This document shows positions 47,801 through 55,937 of a stretch of 64,000 nucleotides of DNA, in pieces; the stretch's first letter is position 1, and each line of letters opens with the position of its first letter. The translations under genes and the position numbers were made by a program. This DNA comes from Gemmatimonadota bacterium (GTDB lineage: Bacteria > Gemmatimonadota > Gemmatimonadetes > Gemmatimonadales > Gemmatimonadaceae). Below the pieces are notes generated by a model. The model worked only from the letters and a program-made list of their open reading frames with translations, had not been told where the DNA came from and ran no database searches. Where the stretch lies: NCBI GenBank assembly GCA_016712265.1, contig JADJRJ010000027.1:310001-374000 (forward strand), written 5' to 3'.

Positions 47801-48473
47801 CGGCCCGCGTGGCGGCCCACAGGCCCCGGGCACCATCGGGCAGGATGTCGAGCACATCCGGATCATCCGTCCACCCGCTGATCGGCACCCGTTGGACAAC
47901 GTCGCCGTCGACACGCGCCAGGAGGTTGCGCCCCGCGACCCAGATGCGCCCGTCCGCATCGCGCGCCAAGGCGTAGGCGTACTCCGGTCCGGTGATGCGA
48001 CGAAAGCGCTCGCCGTCGCCACGATAGACGCCGGTGGACGTCGCAACGAGGTAGGAGTCTCCGTCCTCCAGCACCCTCCATGTGTTGCGCAGCGGGACCT
48101 GCGTGCTGTCGATGCGGCGGAACTCACCACTTGATTCACGCAGGGCCAGCCCCCGGTCCGTCGCGACCCAGAGGCGTCCACGACGGTCGACCGTAAGACC
48201 GTTGATCCAGAAGGCCGGGAGGGCCGGGTATCGGTCCGGGGCGAAGGTGGTGAAGTTCACGCCGTCATACCGTACGACACCACGGCGTGTACCTAACCAG
48301 AGATAGCCATCCGGGGTCTGGGCCACCGCGTTGACCTGGGTCTCCGGAAGACCCTGGTCCTGCTCGATGGCGCGCCGGAACCAGGCCCCAGTCGCCACGG
48401 GCTGGGCCAGTGCCGGGCGCACCACCCCGAAGGTGGTGACCGCCACGAGAAAGAGACGGGCGACGGAGACCAT
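44871..48473 (-). CDS. hybrid sensor histidine kinase with extracytoplasmic propeller
   Basis: A 1200-residue one-piece signalling protein. In order: signal peptide (1-23); a two-component-regulator propeller domain with repeated GYLWLGTRRGVVRYDG-like units to about residue 640; a Y_Y_Y domain; one membrane segment near 735-755; a coiled coil; the HisKA box GGVAHEINNS with the phospho-accepting histidine near 830; the ATPase domain (NLVMNARDAM; GLGLAVCHG); and a C-terminal receiver with VLTDVVMPNMDG, phospho-aspartate near 1119. The plan matches sensors of polysaccharide breakdown in Bacteroidetes-like HTCS proteins but ends in a receiver instead of an AraC domain. No response-regulator gene is adjacent. 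Confidence 0.93.
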   Translation of the reverse strand: MVSVARLFLVAVTTFGVVRPALAQPVATGAWFRRAIEQDQGLPETQVNAVAQTPDGYLWLGTRRGVVRYDGVNFTTFAPDRYPALPAFWINGLTVDRRGRLWVATDRGLALRESSGEFRRIDSTQVPLRNTWRVLEDGDSYLVATSTGVYRGDGERFRRITGPEYAYALARDADGRIWVAGRNLLARVDGDVVQRVPISGWTDDPDVLDILPDGARGLWAATRAGVVQLSLSAQGAKVTRRIDATRAGIPSAVWSLGASPDGRLWIGSANHGVLTWDGRRLRQEEPGSTEQVWAFHLDTRGRMWAGTGAGLERYQRSAFTTYGDLRPTRSAWSIRPGPEGDLWTATASGAVYRFRDGEHHEVLPPSPRQVSPATWPAPGNGVYVTRELRRVLQVSRSGVTDLSARYQLAAGDIVGIFRDSKGSMWFSTDSGLFRSDGGPARRVDAELGRSGDTNPRDIREDASGRLLIGRPGLTVIEGARQTRYGAREGLTDEEVLVLYPQGENVWIGTSDSGLYVLRKDRVVGLGHLDARLHREILGIAEDTTGHLWLSSSFGLTRVSVQELEAAVDGRGAPLQVRSFDRRDGLPTTEFNGDFQGAIHRDANGHLWFPSYLGAVRVDPTAVHADTIPPQVHVERLQVNGRPVAWDRALALDPGVERIELTFAVTDAVEPSRVRVQYRMEGISTAWIDAGTRRTLAFGPLRGGRYDLQVRAANEEGGWTPRMATLTIHVASTWYERPWFLPAVVMTGVLITLAGARARQRRLVQRGVMLEKEVRARTADLENARATLERRVEARTAQLAGELAERKRLEKQLVEAQKLESLGRLAGGVAHEINNSMTGVLGFTELAEHAARGHPALLGDLAEIRRAGERVAGITRQLLAFARRQATSRAVVDLGPLVERMERSMQQLVGESCSLVLEIAPGLPCVRADLSQVEQVILNLVMNARDAMPDGGVITLQLKAEEVTQPRAVGSSEVPPGPYLHLTVADQGVGMPEAVLSRLFEPFFTTKEVDKGTGLGLAVCHGIITQHGGAIAAASTLGEGSRLHVWLPATAERPASTSDGPQVVDGDETILLVEDEASVREVARRGLQHHGYRVIEATDGVEALARLAAAGARVHLVLTDVVMPNMDGLALARAIRKGGHEMPIVFMSGYIGHEPEVEAQLAELGPTLTKPFSREDLLQGVRHALDMELLGRPTPGRYQSL

Positions 48474-48560
48474 GATCGCTTGTAATAGTATCGTCCCGAC
48501 GACACGTTACGTCCCTTAGGATTCTCCCATCGAGTCACTCGCGCCCTCTCACCGCCGCAC

Positions 48561-49043
48561 ATGTTGCTCGACCAGATCCGCGCCTTCCTGCGCAAGGACA
48601 CTTCGGCCCCCACACCGGAATCCGCCGGCCCCGATCCGGTGCACGTCGCGGCCTGCACCCTGATGCTGGACATCGCTTGGGCGGACGGAGAGTTCACGGC
48701 TCCGGAACGGGCCCACCTTGAAGGGGTCCTGGCCCGGCACTTTGCGTTGCCCGCCGAGGCCGGGCGCGAGTTGATCGCCCTGTGTGAACGCGAGCGGTTG
48801 CAGGCGGTGGATCACTTCCAGTTCACGCGTGTGTTGCGTGAGCAGTACGACGTGGGGCAGAAGATGGTGCTCGCCGAGATCATGTGGGGGCTCGTCCTCG
48901 CCGATGGGAAGGTGGCCGACCACGAGCACTACCTCACGCGCAAGATCGCGAACCTGCTGGAGCTGGAGCCTGGCTACCTGTCGTCGGCCAAGCAGTCGGC
49001 GCAACAGCGTATCGAGGCGGTGCGAACCCAGGCCGGCGAGTAG
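48561..49043 (+). CDS. TerB-like protein
   Basis: A 160-residue helical protein of the TerB family, with two related helical halves: DIAWADGEFTAPERAHLEG near residue 38 and LVLADGKVADHEHYLTRKI near 110, each with the Asp-Gly-acidic pattern of TerB metal-binding helices. The family includes tellurite-resistance TerB but most members are general stress or envelope proteins. It is divergent from the sensor kinase with 87 bases between, so the two may share regulation. The stop codon lies two bases from the convergent gene. Confidence 0.85.
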   Translation: MLLDQIRAFLRKDTSAPTPESAGPDPVHVAACTLMLDIAWADGEFTAPERAHLEGVLARHFALPAEAGRELIALCERERLQAVDHFQFTRVLREQYDVGQKMVLAEIMWGLVLADGKVADHEHYLTRKIANLLELEPGYLSSAKQSAQQRIEAVRTQAGE

Positions 49044-49044
49044 C

Positions 49045-49488
49045 CTAACGCACCACGGCGGCCGGCTCGACGCAGACGGGACAGATGGCCATCTGCGGCT
49101 CCACCCCGAGCGTCACGGTCACCGGACCCAGTGACGTTGGGCGGTTGAGCACGGTGTCGTTCACCGCAATCGAGAAGGTGAGCCGACGCCCCGAGACTAC
49201 CCCCGAGACCTGCGCGGGCAGGGATTCGCGCGCCACCGGAAAGGCCCGCAGCGTGTAGCTCCCGTCGACCCGAAAGCGCCCGTCCGCGTCCAGGCGGATC
49301 GGGCCCGGGAAGTCCCCCTTGGTGCAGCCGATGTGAATATGCACCAGGTCGGCGGTCACAATGACGCCTCGGTCCTCCGCCCCCCAGCGTCCGACGGCGA
49401 GCTGGTCGCGGGGCAGGTCAGCCGTACCGCCGGAGATCGCACAACCTCCGCAGGTGAAGGCGCCCAACAGGAAACGAAGGGATCGCAT
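49045..49488 (-). CDS. hypothetical lipoprotein
   Basis: A 147-residue protein with a short lipoprotein-like signal (FLLGAFTCGGC, cysteine at residue 16). The mature part is beta-rich: VIVTADLVHIHIGCTKGD near residue 45 and DGRFRVDGSYTLRAFPV near 70. Two more cysteines near the C-terminus (ICPVCVEP) may pair or bind metal. I recognise no family. It is the last gene of an apparent minus-strand operon behind the M28 peptidase. Confidence 0.65.
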   Translation of the reverse strand: MRSLRFLLGAFTCGGCAISGGTADLPRDQLAVGRWGAEDRGVIVTADLVHIHIGCTKGDFPGPIRLDADGRFRVDGSYTLRAFPVARESLPAQVSGVVSGRRLTFSIAVNDTVLNRPTSLGPVTVTLGVEPQMAICPVCVEPAAVVR

Positions 49489-49528
49489 GACCGGACGACA
49501 CCGCTCCCGTCGCCGCCCCCGACGTGCC

Positions 49529-51277
49529 TCAGGGCACCACGGGTCGCGGGGGTCGGGCGGGGCGCGTGCCGTTCATCCGCGGACGCGGGCCGTTCCCGAG
49601 CGTGGTCGCCAGCTCCAGGATGTAGTTCGTGATACGGGTATAATGCGGATAGTCGATGAACTCGGCTTCGTCGGTCCGCTGGTGATAGTCCCCATGCAGC
49701 CCCGTGAAGAAGAAGGCGATGGGCACGCCTTGCAGCGCGTAGTTGTAGTGGTCGCTGCGCCCGTAGATGTTGTTGTAGCCGGTCCAGGCGAGGGTGCTGT
49801 CGTACCGGTAATCGAGCTGGAAGGGCCGCGCCCGCTTCTGGTTGACCGCCGCGACCGTTTCCCCGAGGTCCTTCGAGTCGAAGAACGAGCCGACAACGCC
49901 GAGGTAGTCCTCGCCGCCCCCGGGGATGTCGCCATCACGCCCGCGCCCGATCATGTCGATGTTGATCTGGGCCACGATCGAGTCCATCGGCACGGTCGGG
50001 TGACGCGTGAAGTACGCCGACCCGATCAACCCGGCCTCCTCGCCGGTGTGCCAGACCAGCAGGGTCGAGCGCTTGGGCTTCACGCGCATCGCCTGGATCG
50101 CTTCGGCCATCTCGAGGAGGGCCATCGAGCCGGAGCCGTCGTCATCGGCGCCGTTGTTGATGGAGTCCAGGCGCGCGACCGGGTGGGCGCGGCGAATACT
50201 GTCCATGTTTACGCGAATGGCGGCCAGCTGGTCCCGGTTCAGCGCCACCATGTTGTTGGCCAGCAGCATCCGGTTGCGGATGTCATTGAAAGCCTTGAGC
50301 GAATCCTTGTCGACCGGCGTGTTGAAGCCGACATGGTCGTTGTGGGACCCGAGGGCGACGTATTGTCCCTTGAGCTGGGGGTCGCTCCCCGGGATCACGG
50401 CGACCACGTTGCGCGCGTAGTTGCTGGGCAGCTCGACGTAATCGAGGGAGGCGTTCACCGAGCCGCCGATCGTCCCCGGCCGCAGGCGCTCCACGGGCTG
50501 TCCGCCGAACAGCGCCGCCGCGCCGGCTTTCGTCAACCGAAGGGTGGCCTGCGGGGCCAACTGGTCCAGCTGTGCGCGCAGCATCGCGAGGGAATCCCCA
50601 CCGGCGGGCGCGCCCCCCGGGCGGCCGCGACCACCACCCGACTGCGTGGCGACGTCGGGCTGGTTCAGTTTCTGTCGCTGCGCGAGGGACAGGCCGTCGA
50701 GATCGACAGTGGCAATCGCCGCCGCCGCCGCAAGTCGCGTGTTGGGTGGTGCGCCGAACTGTGGTCGTCCGCCGGGGGCTGCCGCCGCGCCGGGTAACAA
50801 CACGACCAGCTTGCCGGCCGCCGCCGCTGCGGAAATCTGTCGCGACGTATCACCGGCCACGCCGCCAAACACCACCTCCGCGCCAACGATTGGCCGCGGA
50901 GCGCGCGGACCCGGCACGGCCACCCAGTCCCGGTTCCATTCCAGGGGATTGCCGTTCACGGCCAGCCGCGAATTGGCCGTAAAGGAGCGCAGGTGATACG
51001 GCAGGACCTGGAAGTAGGTCCCGTTGTCCCCGGCTGGTGCGACGCCGAGCTTCTTCAGCTCGGCGGCGATGTAGTCGGTCCCCTTCATGTTTCCGATGCG
51101 TCCCACCTGCCGCCCGTGCATCGAGTCGTCGGCAAACTGGTAAAGCCGGATCTGGAGGTCGCGGGCGGTGATGGCGGCCGTCGTCGGTGCGGGGCGCAGT
51201 CGCGGCGGGTTGCCGTAGCGGTTGAGCTGCGCGAGGACGACGGAGGGGGCGAACGCAAGGAGGAGAGCGGCGCGCAT
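49529..51277 (-). CDS. secreted M28-family zinc peptidase
   Basis: A 582-residue aminopeptidase/carboxypeptidase-like enzyme. A signal peptide covers about residues 1-17 (ALLLAFAPSVVLAQ). A PA-type insert lies at about 110-310. The zinc ligands of M28 are in place: GSHNDHVG, NNGADDDGSGSMALLE, HTGEEAGL, NIDMIGRG and, near the end, GRSDHYNYA. The insert has unusual Gly/Ala/Arg-rich loops (GGGRGRPGG). It should trim peptides outside the cytoplasm. The start is set by the signal peptide at 51277. Confidence 0.9.
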   Translation of the reverse strand: MRAALLLAFAPSVVLAQLNRYGNPPRLRPAPTTAAITARDLQIRLYQFADDSMHGRQVGRIGNMKGTDYIAAELKKLGVAPAGDNGTYFQVLPYHLRSFTANSRLAVNGNPLEWNRDWVAVPGPRAPRPIVGAEVVFGGVAGDTSRQISAAAAAGKLVVLLPGAAAAPGGRPQFGAPPNTRLAAAAAIATVDLDGLSLAQRQKLNQPDVATQSGGGRGRPGGAPAGGDSLAMLRAQLDQLAPQATLRLTKAGAAALFGGQPVERLRPGTIGGSVNASLDYVELPSNYARNVVAVIPGSDPQLKGQYVALGSHNDHVGFNTPVDKDSLKAFNDIRNRMLLANNMVALNRDQLAAIRVNMDSIRRAHPVARLDSINNGADDDGSGSMALLEMAEAIQAMRVKPKRSTLLVWHTGEEAGLIGSAYFTRHPTVPMDSIVAQINIDMIGRGRDGDIPGGGEDYLGVVGSFFDSKDLGETVAAVNQKRARPFQLDYRYDSTLAWTGYNNIYGRSDHYNYALQGVPIAFFFTGLHGDYHQRTDEAEFIDYPHYTRITNYILELATTLGNGPRPRMNGTRPARPPRPVVP

Positions 51278-51303
51278 GATCACGGGCGGGTGAGAGGCGG
51301 ACA

Positions 51304-51834
51304 CTAACAGCGAGCGGAGGGACGCTTGAGTCCCTTCTTGTCGGCCGCTGTCTGGTAGACGATGGAGGCGGCGGTGTACGCGGCCATCTGCGCGATGTTC
51401 ATCCGTTGGTCGCCGGCACCACACCGATTGGTCACGCGCACAGACGGCGGGGCCTTGGTGTCGGGCGCCTGTGCCACCCACTGGACCTGCACCTCGTCAA
51501 TGGTGCGGCAGCTCATGTCGGTATTGGTGCCAGGCATCGCGTCACACATCGCGTTCTTCATGCCGACCCGCAGCGTCATTTGCATCGCCTCGCCCGCGGT
51601 CGCCATCTTGAGTCCCGCATCCCGGAGGCCGGCCAGGACCATCGGCTCAAAGTCATTGGGCGTGCCATAGCGCCGATCCACGGGGAAGTTGGCCGCGGTG
51701 TTCCCCGAGCCCCAGTCCAGCGCCATCTTGCACGGGGTGTCGCGACATGGCCCTGCCGCAGGTGGTGCGTCCTGTGCGAGGAGTGGCGACACACTGAGAA
51801 CGGCAACGACGGATACGGCGAGACACGCGCGCAT
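51304..51834 (-). CDS. secreted hypothetical protein with paired cysteines
   Basis: A 176-residue protein with a signal peptide ending in SPLLAQ near residue 21. The mature part has six or seven cysteines (PCRDTPCK, MCDAMPG, SCRTID, RCGAGDQ, and a C-terminal Cys), so it is probably disulfide-bonded in the periplasm. No family is recognised. It lies 26 bases before the M28 peptidase on the same strand and is likely the first gene of that operon. Confidence 0.65.
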   Translation of the reverse strand: MRACLAVSVVAVLSVSPLLAQDAPPAAGPCRDTPCKMALDWGSGNTAANFPVDRRYGTPNDFEPMVLAGLRDAGLKMATAGEAMQMTLRVGMKNAMCDAMPGTNTDMSCRTIDEVQVQWVAQAPDTKAPPSVRVTNRCGAGDQRMNIAQMAAYTAASIVYQTAADKKGLKRPSARC

Positions 51835-51988
51835 GGGGGACTCCGCAGGGGTTGGCGGGATTCTACCCCCTGAACCGGCCGTGTGCATAGTCAGGCGGGA
51901 GCGGATCCCGTCGCGTGGACTGTTCGTTGCGGCCGCAGGTCGCCGGAATCACGTAGGGACGCCATCTTCGGTCGTCCAAGGAGGCTTG

Positions 51989-52489
51989 ATGAATCGATAC
52001 CTGTTCGTTGTTGCCCTGGCCGGTTGCGCTCGCGGTGAACCAGCCGCCGACGAGGGCGCGCGACGGGCGGAGGCCTCCGGCGACTCGACCTTCGCCGCCG
52101 TACAGGATCGTGGCGCGGTCGCGATGGGGGTCGACCAATACACCTCGACGCACCACTTCACCCCGCTCCCGAACGGCGGGTTAATTGAGCTGCAGCGGGA
52201 CAGCATCGACCCGACCGGCATTACGCAGATCCGCGCCCACATGCGGGAGATCGCGACGGCCTTCGCGGCCGGCGACTTTACGCTTCCCGGGATGGTGCAT
52301 GCCCAGGTCGTCCCGGGGACCGAGACCATGGCCGCTCGACGATCCACAATTTCCTACGTGGCCGAAGAGCTGCCGAAGGGGGCGCAGGTGCGTATCACGA
52401 CGACGGACAGTGTCGCCCTGAAGGCAGTTCACGAGTTCCTCGCCTTTCAGCGCCAGGATCATCACGCGGGCATGCGCCACGACGACTGA
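51989..52489 (+). CDS. hypothetical lipoprotein
   Basis: A 166-residue protein with a very short lipoprotein signal (LFVVALAGC, cysteine at residue 13) and a strong AAGGAGG seven bases before the ATG. The mature part contains TSTHHFTPLPNGGLIELQRD and MREIATAFAAGDFTLPGMVH; the second part resembles a pattern seen in metal-binding or cupredoxin-like envelope proteins, but I cannot assign a family. It ends with a His-rich tail (DHHAGMRHDD) that could bind metal. Confidence 0.65.
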   Translation: MNRYLFVVALAGCARGEPAADEGARRAEASGDSTFAAVQDRGAVAMGVDQYTSTHHFTPLPNGGLIELQRDSIDPTGITQIRAHMREIATAFAAGDFTLPGMVHAQVVPGTETMAARRSTISYVAEELPKGAQVRITTTDSVALKAVHEFLAFQRQDHHAGMRHDD

Positions 52490-52590
52490 CGTTGTGGCGC
52501 GGCCGTGCTGAGAGGTTCGATAGCGGGACGGAAAGATCAGGGGCGGTCGCATCCGGCGCTGTCTGGAAGAGAGACCCTTTCCTCAAGGCC

Positions 52591-53094
52591 ATGCGAGTCG
52601 CGAAAGCAGCCTGTGTCCTCTCTCTGCTTGGGGCATGCAGCACGTCCACTGGGCCGGACCTGTCGGGTGAGCCCGCAGGCGGGGTGGCCTCGCGCATCAC
52701 GTACGAGCTTCAGGCGGTGGCCGGCGGCCAACCGCGGCTCACGGTGCTGACCTTCGATTCCTTGAGTGCCCGGTGGGACGACGTCACCTGCGAGGGGGGA
52801 TCCCAGCTGGGCCGCTGCGAACGTACCCTCACACGCTCGGGCGTCGCCGGTGCGGCCGAGCAGGCCACGCTCTGGCAGGTCGCGACCTCCGCAGAGTTCC
52901 GGGCGCTGCGGTCGACGTACGGGTTCCCGAACGGGATGGTGCCGCCGGACGGTTCTGCGGCAACGCTGACCGTGGTAGCGAATGGTCGGCGCTGGCAGGT
53001 GTCCTATGACACGCGGGCGCCGCTCCCGGCGGCACTGCCCCGGCTGGAGTGCCTCCTGCGCGTGGTGCGTGGTGACCTGATCGTGTGCGCCTAA
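52591..53094 (+). CDS. hypothetical lipoprotein
   Basis: A 167-residue protein with a lipoprotein signal (VLSLLGAC, cysteine at residue 15). The mature part has ITYELQAVAGGQPRLTVLTF and a C-terminal ATLTVVANGRRWQVSYDTRA, consistent with a beta-sandwich, and four further cysteines. No family is recognised. It follows the lipoprotein gene at 51989 by 101 bases. The TAA stop codon is part of the octamer GCCTAACG at 53089. Confidence 0.65.
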   Translation: MRVAKAACVLSLLGACSTSTGPDLSGEPAGGVASRITYELQAVAGGQPRLTVLTFDSLSARWDDVTCEGGSQLGRCERTLTRSGVAGAAEQATLWQVATSAEFRALRSTYGFPNGMVPPDGSAATLTVVANGRRWQVSYDTRAPLPAALPRLECLLRVVRGDLIVCA

Positions 53095-53175
53095 CGCGCG
53101 GGCCTTGCGCGCGCGGCACCCGCGGGACGGGATATGGGACACTCGCAATGGCGCGGGGCTGACTAACTTCCCCGC

Positions 53176-53562
53176 ATGACGCGCATCCACACCCACTCCG
53201 ATCGCGGCCCGGCCGCGATCGGCCCGTACTCCCAGGGGATCTGGGCGGGCGACCTCCTGTACCTTTCGGGCCAGACGCCCATTGACCCCGCCACGGGAAA
53301 GTTGATCGACGGCGACGTGGAGGCCCAGACGCATCGCTGCTTCGACAACCTGCTCGCGATCCTGGGCGACGCCGGCCTCACGAGCGACGACGTGATCAAG
53401 TGCAACGTCTACCTCACGGACATGGCGGACTTTCCGGCGATGAACGCGGCGTACAAGACGCGCTTCGCCTCGCCGTATCCGGCCCGGACGACCGTCGCCG
53501 TTGCCGGATTGCCGTTAGGCGCCCAGGTCGAGATCGAACTGGTCGCCCGGCGCTCGCGGTAG
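53176..53562 (+). CDS. ridA: RidA family enamine/imine deaminase
   Basis: A 128-residue protein with the full RidA signature. Arg104 and Glu119 line up with the catalytic arginine and glutamate; IGPYSQGIWAGDLLYLSGQT at the start and CNVYLTDMADFPAMN in the middle are typical. RidA removes reactive enamines made by PLP enzymes such as threonine dehydratase and protects other PLP enzymes. It stands alone and converges with the acylase gene across a strong hairpin. Confidence 0.95.
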   Translation: MTRIHTHSDRGPAAIGPYSQGIWAGDLLYLSGQTPIDPATGKLIDGDVEAQTHRCFDNLLAILGDAGLTSDDVIKCNVYLTDMADFPAMNAAYKTRFASPYPARTTVAVAGLPLGAQVEIELVARRSR

Positions 53563-53575
53563 TCCCGCGCCGCGT

Positions 53576-53604
53576 GGGGCGCCGGCCATCGTGCCAGGCG
53601 CCCC
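53576..53604. terminator. bidirectional terminator-like hairpin
   Basis: GGGGCGCC at 53576-53583 pairs with GGCGCCCC at 53597-53604 across a 13-base loop. It sits between the convergent ridA and acylase genes, where one hairpin could end both transcripts. No U-tract follows, so efficiency is uncertain. Confidence 0.5.
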
Positions 53605-53610
53605 GGTGAA

Positions 53611-55782
53611 TCAGCGGCCGGGCTTGTAGGTCTTCTCGGTGTGCCCGGTGAGCTGGTCGGGGTAGAAGTACACCTCGCGCAGGTTCCCCGTGGCGTACCG
53701 CTCGGCCTGGTCGTTGAAGTGTTTGGAGTCCATGTGGCCGCTTTCGCCTCCGGCGCTTACGGCCCGCGCGCGGACCTTGTCCCCAAATTCGACCACGGCG
53801 ACGAAGGAATTCCCGCTGGTGCCGTACCACTTCTTGGTGGTGGGGTATGGACGTGCGCCAAACGAGGCCAACGATCCCCAGCGGGCGGACGTGAACATGA
53901 CCGGGATGCTGGGTTTCGCGTCGTCGAAGGGGTGGACGATCTCGGGGCTGATGCGCTGAAAGCGGTTGATGTCACCCCACGGGGTGTCCCACTTGCCAAA
54001 GTCCGCCGCGAGCTTGTCGACGGCCGCCGCGAGCCCTTCGAGGCGCTGGGCGGCCGCTCCCCGTTCCATGTACTCATAGCCGTTCATCGACTCGGCCTCG
54101 GGATGTTCGTCGGCGCGCTGCCGACGGAACATCTCCTCGCCCCAGAAGACCGCGACGGCGGTCGGGACCGAGGTCGCGCTCCAGCGGAAGTCCCACGTGC
54201 GGAGCTGGGCGATGGGATCGGCGAGCTTGGCCTTGAGCGGGGACGCGGCCGGGAGGGCATCGTAGGCCTTCACGAGTGCCGGCACACTCGTCTCGAACGC
54301 CGGCAGGTAGGAGTCGTAGGCCGCCGCGAGGAGTGAGTCGAGGGTGAAGTTCTTCCGGCCGCTGAGCACCCGGATGGCATGCACGCCGCGTGGGTTCTCG
54401 GTCCCTTCATCGAAGTAGCCAGGGTAGGTCGACTGCTTTGGTGAGTTGGGGCCAGCGGCAGTGTACGGAAAGTTGTTGGTGTTGTAGACCCAGCCGTTAG
54501 GCGGGTTCACGACGTTCGGGCTGTCGTCCAGCGCGTGGGTGTCCTGCCAGTCGGTGGCGGGGTTGGTGCCATCGACCGGCACCTGGTAGTTGTAGGTCGT
54601 GTCGCGCCGCGGAACGAAATTGGCGTGGAAGTAGGCATACGTGCCCTCCGCGTCGGCATACAGCGTGTTGTTGGACGAATTCGTGTGCAGGGCCATCGTC
54701 TCGCGGAACTCGGCGAGGTTGCGCACGCGGGTGCGCAGGTAGGACTGGCGCAGCGCCTTGAGCGGCTCCTCCATGATCCGCATGGCGATGTACTTGCCAT
54801 CGGCGCGCCGGACCACCGGACCGTGGTGCGTGCGCCAGGTGGTGAACTCCCGCGTGGCGAGCCCGGATGCGGTCTTGTAGGGGACGGCGATCGTGCGCAC
54901 GGTGACCGGCTTCAGGTCCTTGCCGTGCCGGTAGAACACGCCGCTGTCGGCCTGGACGATCGTCTCGATGTACTCGTCGACGTTGTCCACGTTGCTGGAG
55001 GTGTGCATCCAGCCGGCCTTCTCGTTGAACCCCTGGTAGATGAAGAACTGTCCCCAGGTCACCGCGCCGTACGCATTCAGTCCCTCGTCGCTGGTCATCT
55101 GCAGCTCGGAGCGGAAGAAGAAGGAGGTGTGGGGATTGATGAGGAGCATCGCCTTGCCGTTGGCCGTCATCGGGCCACCGATGGCGATGCCGTTGGAGCC
55201 CCGCGGCTCCGGCTCCACGCCGGGGTCCGCCACGGCAACGTCCTTCGGTGGCGTGCTGTCGTGCAGGGCCTGGAGACCGCGCAGGTTCACCCGCTCGATG
55301 TCACCCCCAATGCTCCCCTCGCTAAAACTCAGCGCCATCCACGGCTCGAACGTCGTGATGACCCGCGGCTTCACGTCGGGGTGCGTGTGCAGATAGTAGT
55401 TGAGCCCCGCCGCCCACGCATCCATCAGCTTCACCAGCCAGTCCGGTGACTCGCCGTACATGCGCTTCAGCTGTTCCGGGTCGATGAACAACTTCTGCCG
55501 GAGGTCACGCCAGATCGCCTCCTCCCCCTCGGCCTCGGCGAGTCGCCCCAGGGAAGCCAGGTAGTTCGTCTCGACCCGGTTGAAGTCGTCTTCGGCCTGG
55601 GCATAGATCATCCCGAAGACGGCGTCGGCGTCCGTCTTGCCCTTCACGTGGGCAATGCCCCAGTCGTCGCGGGTGATCGTCACATTGGACGCCTGGGCCT
55701 CCCAGGCCGCGACCTCGGGGCTGCTGGCGGCGCCGGTGCAGCCGGCCAGGGCGAAGACGATAAGGAGCGTGCGAATCTTCAT
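53611..55782 (-). CDS. penicillin acylase family lipoprotein (peptidase S45)
   Basis: A 723-residue N-terminal-nucleophile hydrolase. It has a lipoprotein signal (IVFALAGC, Cys15), then the alpha chain with VTITRDDWGIAHVKGKTDAD and QAEDDFNRVETNYLASLGR. The linker ends before the nucleophile serine at residue 196 (RGSNGIAIGG), which is freed by autocleavage in this family. The beta chain has LLINPHTSFFFRSELQM and the GTNPATDWQ region. S45 members cleave side chains of beta-lactams or acyl-homoserine lactones; the substrate here is unknown. The start at 55782 is fixed by the signal. Confidence 0.9.
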   Translation of the reverse strand: MKIRTLLIVFALAGCTGAASSPEVAAWEAQASNVTITRDDWGIAHVKGKTDADAVFGMIYAQAEDDFNRVETNYLASLGRLAEAEGEEAIWRDLRQKLFIDPEQLKRMYGESPDWLVKLMDAWAAGLNYYLHTHPDVKPRVITTFEPWMALSFSEGSIGGDIERVNLRGLQALHDSTPPKDVAVADPGVEPEPRGSNGIAIGGPMTANGKAMLLINPHTSFFFRSELQMTSDEGLNAYGAVTWGQFFIYQGFNEKAGWMHTSSNVDNVDEYIETIVQADSGVFYRHGKDLKPVTVRTIAVPYKTASGLATREFTTWRTHHGPVVRRADGKYIAMRIMEEPLKALRQSYLRTRVRNLAEFRETMALHTNSSNNTLYADAEGTYAYFHANFVPRRDTTYNYQVPVDGTNPATDWQDTHALDDSPNVVNPPNGWVYNTNNFPYTAAGPNSPKQSTYPGYFDEGTENPRGVHAIRVLSGRKNFTLDSLLAAAYDSYLPAFETSVPALVKAYDALPAASPLKAKLADPIAQLRTWDFRWSATSVPTAVAVFWGEEMFRRQRADEHPEAESMNGYEYMERGAAAQRLEGLAAAVDKLAADFGKWDTPWGDINRFQRISPEIVHPFDDAKPSIPVMFTSARWGSLASFGARPYPTTKKWYGTSGNSFVAVVEFGDKVRARAVSAGGESGHMDSKHFNDQAERYATGNLREVYFYPDQLTGHTEKTYKPGR

Positions 55783-55937
55783 GGTGCAGGGCAAGAGGAA
55801 TCGAGAGTCCCAAGGTGTCGAAAAGACCCGCAACAGGCCAGAGCACGGGGCATTGGAGACGCCCGCCCGGGCCCGAGCAACCAGACCGTGACGGCGCGCA
55901 CCTTCCCCGGCGGTCCTGAGCCTGTAGGATTGGGGCG

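Noticed and set aside
49361..50797. A 478-residue open frame antisense to the M28 peptidase gene
   Set aside because: No motif, shadow composition; the M28 zinc ligands are complete on the other strand.
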